64,000 nt of DNA. Source: Aquaticitalea lipolytica. GTDB lineage: Bacteria; Bacteroidota; Bacteroidia; Flavobacteriales; Flavobacteriaceae. The notes under the pieces were generated by a model, which saw only the letters and a program-made list of their open reading frames with translations, searched no databases and was not told the DNA's origin. The stretch lies in contig NZ_BMIC01000002.1 in NCBI RefSeq assembly GCF_014641635.1, forward strand, positions 124,001 to 188,000, given 5' to 3'. Position numbers and translations under genes: made by a program. The number at the start of each line of letters is the position of its first letter. Within the stretch, counting starts at the first letter, position 1. Shown here in pieces: positions 61,234 to 64,000 of the stretch.

Positions 61234-61620
61234 TTATTTAAGTCTATCTCTAACAAATTCTATTTGAGTTTTGCCATGTGGTTTTGGCTTACCATTTTCA
61301 TCAAGGTTTACCATAATAATATTATCGACTGTTAGTATGGTTTCTCTTGTCATGGTGTTACGAGCAACACACTTTAGTGTTATTGAAGACTTCCCGAAAT
61401 TAACAACATCAATACCTATTTCAATAATGTCGCCTTGTTTGGCAGAACTCATAAAGTTTATTTCTGAAACATACTTGGTAACAATTTTAGAGTTTTCTAG
61501 TTGTATAACTGTATACAGTGCAGCTTCTTCGTCAATCCAGGCTAATAATCTACCTCCAAATAATGTTCCGTTAGGGTTTAAATCTTCAGGTTTTACCCAT
61601 TTGCGTGTGTGAAATCTCAT
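61234..61620 (-). CDS. Acyl-CoA thioesterase (hotdog fold)
   Basis: A 128-residue enzyme with the YciA/BACH-like motif PNGTLFGGRLLAWIDEEAAL, containing the catalytic Asp. It hydrolyses acyl-CoA thioesters. It starts immediately after the DUF72 stop and is likely the second gene of that operon. Confidence 0.9.
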   Translation of the reverse strand: MRFHTRKWVKPEDLNPNGTLFGGRLLAWIDEEAALYTVIQLENSKIVTKYVSEINFMSSAKQGDIIEIGIDVVNFGKSSITLKCVARNTMTRETILTVDNIIMVNLDENGKPKPHGKTQIEFVRDRLK

Positions 61621-62520
61621 TTATAATAATTTTTGTTGTGAGTTGTCATTATTGTCTTCGTTTGGAATTTCTAATTGACAACCTAATTCTTTATTTAGTT
61701 TCTTAATAAAATATGACGATAATAAAGGTGATTCTTTTTCTATATTTTGATGTATAAAAAAATCTATTTCCTTTACTCCTTGCTCCTGCCATTCTTTTAA
61801 GCGTTTAACCCAATCATCTAAACGTGTATAATCGCTTGGATGATTTGCACCAACATAACGCACAAAGGCTGTAGCATTTGTTAATCGCATATGCAATAAA
61901 TCTCTTCTTCCAGCAGTATCAACTAATACATTAGATACATTGTTTGTCTCTAACAAATCGTATAATTGATTAGACACTGTTTCATTATTATACCAATCTG
62001 TATGTCTAAACTCAATAGCCAAAGGAAACTCTTTTGGCCAACGCTCAACAAACTCAACAACTCTATTAAAATCTTTTGGAGCAAAATTATTGTGCATTTG
62101 CAAGAAAATTGTACCAAGCTTTTCTTGAAGATTTGATGCATTATTTAAATAATCTTCAACAATAGCGCTTACTTCATTTAATCGTTTCCAATGGCTGATT
62201 TCTTGGTTTAATTTAGGAAAGAATTTAAAGTTTTTTGGTGTTTTATCATACCAACCAGAAAAAGTATCGGCTGGAAAAATTCTGTAAAAAGTTGCATTAA
62301 GCTCAATAGAATTAAACTGACGTGAATAATATTCTAATTCATCTTTAGTCCCTTTAGGATAAAAACCCTTTAAATCGGCTTTATTCCATTTAGCACAACC
62401 AACATATATTTCAGGTAAATTATCATCTTTAACCTTATTTAGCACACGTAATGTATCTATATGATCGATTGGTAAAGTAAAATCAATGTTTTCAGGATTA
62501 TCGACACTTCCAAATTTCAT
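61621..62520 (-). CDS. DUF72-domain protein
   Basis: A 299-residue TIM-barrel-like protein of the DUF72/YecE family: EIYVGCAKWNKADLKGFYPK, FNSIELNATFYRIF, FPLAIEFRHTDWYN and VLVDTAGRRDL. No reaction is established for the family. Its stop abuts the thioesterase start. Confidence 0.9.
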   Translation of the reverse strand: MKFGSVDNPENIDFTLPIDHIDTLRVLNKVKDDNLPEIYVGCAKWNKADLKGFYPKGTKDELEYYSRQFNSIELNATFYRIFPADTFSGWYDKTPKNFKFFPKLNQEISHWKRLNEVSAIVEDYLNNASNLQEKLGTIFLQMHNNFAPKDFNRVVEFVERWPKEFPLAIEFRHTDWYNNETVSNQLYDLLETNNVSNVLVDTAGRRDLLHMRLTNATAFVRYVGANHPSDYTRLDDWVKRLKEWQEQGVKEIDFFIHQNIEKESPLLSSYFIKKLNKELGCQLEIPNEDNNDNSQQKLL

Positions 62521-62702
62521 CTTTTCATTAAATATTTACTCAAATATAAGTCATAAACTCTACAAATATTAAGCTATTTTGATATTAAACACCTATAATT
62601 TAATGTGCTAAATCAATATTGTTAATAAACCGGTTAACAACAATTATATACAAATTCTTACAAACCCTACATTCTTTTTATTTTTAAATAAAACTAAACG
62701 AC

Positions 62703-63116
62703 ATGCCTAACAGAACTACTGATTTGCTTAACATTCGTCCAGAAATTCATGATGCAATAGTTTTTGAAACTATGAGTGATGATGAACGGTTTCAAAACAC
62801 AACTATTAGACCTGTAATTAAGCTACAGCACGATTTGCTAATTGAAGTTTTTAAAAATTATATTGTAAAGCATAAAAATGTATTTTATGAATTATCTTTG
62901 CAGAAACAATTAGACTATATAGAAAACGCAATACATAAAGATATGAAGTTCCGTAACTCTGTTAAAGGGATGATTATTGGTCAATTTACGTTAGAAGAAT
63001 ATAGCATTTATATTAAAAATTCTTCTGCATTAAATAAACGTATTATGAATATTGTAAAAGAGCGTTTTATTAGTCATATACAAGTATTTGAGCCTAAAAT
63101 GGCTAAAGCTATATGA
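62703..63116 (+). CDS. Conserved flavobacterial protein of unknown function
   Basis: A 137-residue, mostly helical protein (LLNIRPEIHDAIVFETMSD, NVFYELSLQKQLDYIENAI, RNSVKGMIIGQFTLEEYSIY). I recall homologues labelled glyoxalase in flavobacterial annotations, but no glyoxalase metal motif is visible, so that label is not used. It overlaps the next gene by 4 bases (ATGA). Confidence 0.7.
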   Translation: MPNRTTDLLNIRPEIHDAIVFETMSDDERFQNTTIRPVIKLQHDLLIEVFKNYIVKHKNVFYELSLQKQLDYIENAIHKDMKFRNSVKGMIIGQFTLEEYSIYIKNSSALNKRIMNIVKERFISHIQVFEPKMAKAI

Positions 63117-63559
63117 AGATAAAAAATGAACTACTACAAGCTTGTTATAACTATGCAAACAAACGCATAGCTAACTATAAAGCAGAGATTGAAACTATTA
63201 AAGAATCTATTGAAAGCAACGACAAAGGTGGCGATGAAGATGATGATTCTGGTAATGGAAAATTATTTAATGATTTAGAAAAAAATTCTCAACACTTAAG
63301 CGAAGCAAATAAAATGCTTGATGGACTAAAAAACATTAATGCTAATACTGTTTCTGAGAAAGTTATAGCTGGAAGTGTTGTAAAAACAACTAGCAATAAC
63401 TTTTTTATATCTATAAGTGCTGGAAAAATAGATTTGGAAGACAGTAGTTTTTTTGCTATTTCTCACCTCTCACCTATTGGTATGTTATTACTTGGAAAAG
63501 GTAAAGGAGACACTATTGAGTTTAATGGTAATACTTTTACAATAACAGAAGTTATATAA
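63113..63559 (+). CDS. GreA/GreB-like protein
   Basis: A 148-residue protein with an N-terminal coiled coil (residues about 1-70, broken by an acidic GGDEDDDSG loop at the tip) and a C-terminal FKBP-like domain (NNFFISISAGKIDLEDSSFF, SPIGMLLLGKGKGDTIEFNG). This is the layout of transcript-cleavage factors and the acidic tip is in the right place. It diverges from true GreA and may instead be an Rnk-like or other secondary-channel factor. It is translationally coupled to the preceding gene. Confidence 0.72.
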   Translation: MKIKNELLQACYNYANKRIANYKAEIETIKESIESNDKGGDEDDDSGNGKLFNDLEKNSQHLSEANKMLDGLKNINANTVSEKVIAGSVVKTTSNNFFISISAGKIDLEDSSFFAISHLSPIGMLLLGKGKGDTIEFNGNTFTITEVI

Positions 63560-64000
63560 GAGATTCCCCATTGAGGTTTGTTGTAAGCACTTCGCTCATA
63601 TAATCAAAATATGGTCTTATAACTTTAAATGACGTATTTACATCATCTAAAAAATTATCTGCAACAACTTGTTTGTCTGTATATTCTTTGGTGAATATAT
63701 ATTGCTTTTTACGAATTAAATCAATTGCTGGATGTTCTTTGTCAAATCCTTTTGGAGCAGTTTTTAGTTCGTCACCAACAAAATCTCCCCAAGTAGATTT
63801 GAAGTCTTTTTGACTGATGATTTTACGAATTGGTTTGTCATCCATTTCAAATTCTTTACGAATACGAAATAAGTCTTCTTTTGAAGGCTCCCAAAATCCA
63901 GTTGCAATAAACGATTGATTGTTTGGTTGTATATGTAAGTAATAACCACCTCTTAGCTGTGGCTTTTTTCTATGATAAGAGCCTCCAAAGTGCGTTTTAT
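63552..64000 (-). CDS. DUF2461 (TIGR02453) family protein, 5' end beyond window
   Basis: The frame is open to the window edge; the ATG at 63845 is internal. The visible residues include HFGGSYHRKKPQLRGGYYLH, SFIATGFWEPSKEDLFRIRK and GDELKTAPKGFDKEHPAIDL, which match DUF2461. Its function is unknown. It overlaps the convergent GreA-like gene by 8 bases. Confidence 0.85.
   Translation of the reverse strand, partial: KTHFGGSYHRKKPQLRGGYYLHIQPNNQSFIATGFWEPSKEDLFRIRKEFEMDDKPIRKIISQKDFKSTWGDFVGDELKTAPKGFDKEHPAIDLIRKKQYIFTKEYTDKQVVADNFLDDVNTSFKVIRPYFDYMSEVLTTNLNGESLI

Noticed and set aside
62703-63116. Glyoxalase label recalled for homologues
   Set aside because: No vicinal-oxygen-chelate motif or metal ligands can be seen in the sequence.

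Overview
The window is a piece of a low-GC Bacteroidota chromosome, almost certainly from a marine-type Flavobacteriaceae. Support comes from a vanadium-haloperoxidase-like exoprotein with a type IX secretion C-terminal tail, a TonB-plug/CarboxypepD-like insert in a MuiA-family protein, a fused E1 alpha/beta 2-oxoacid dehydrogenase, many short lipoproteins with a Leu/Ile-Ser-Cys lipobox, and promoters of the TTG-N20-TAnnTTTG kind. I saw no rRNA, tRNA, CRISPR array, transposase or integrase.

Bases 1-36177 are mostly core genome. They hold an Fe-S oxidoreductase (cut by the window start), an LpxH-like phosphatase, chorismate synthase, a dicarboxylate symporter, the MuiA/plug hybrid, a DCC protein and MutS2. 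Next come uracil-DNA glycosylase, a five-gene operon (2OG oxygenase, SUI1-like factor, DUF1835, nucleoside phosphorylase, cytosolic binding protein), fused E1, an M19 dipeptidase and ExbD. A cluster of three microproteins on its own transcript (21061-21518) follows, then Hsp20, a DEAD helicase, NDH-2, a cold-shock protein, RluE-like synthase and TopB, and a three-gene run of metalloprotease, reductase and BNR-repeat protein.

Bases 36178-53168 are an accessory region. A 1 kb non-coding stretch with a repeated short motif leads into a divergent pair: a 1252-residue nuclease-like/STAND NTPase and a CHAT-domain cysteine protease. This pair looks like an undescribed immune or programmed-death locus and is the best candidate for a novel system here. 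A 167-169 bp direct repeat lies right after the CHAT gene and again 4 kb later. The two copies bracket a four-gene module (SDR, 2OG oxygenase, enoyl-CoA hydratase-like, AraC regulator). Beyond it lie a membrane-anchored TPR regulator, decayed fragments of an HxlR gene and of a second TPR/LuxR-type regulator, a secreted intradiol-dioxygenase-like protein, a DUF4437 protein, a nitroreductase, and a divergent HxlR regulator with clear operator repeats.

Bases 53169-64000 return to ordinary flavobacterial content: an EamA exporter, OmpA-like lipoprotein, ATP-grasp ligase plus GNAT pair, haloperoxidase-like exoprotein, DUF3817 and MscS pair, thioesterase and DUF72 pair, a GreA-like protein, and a DUF2461 protein cut by the window end.
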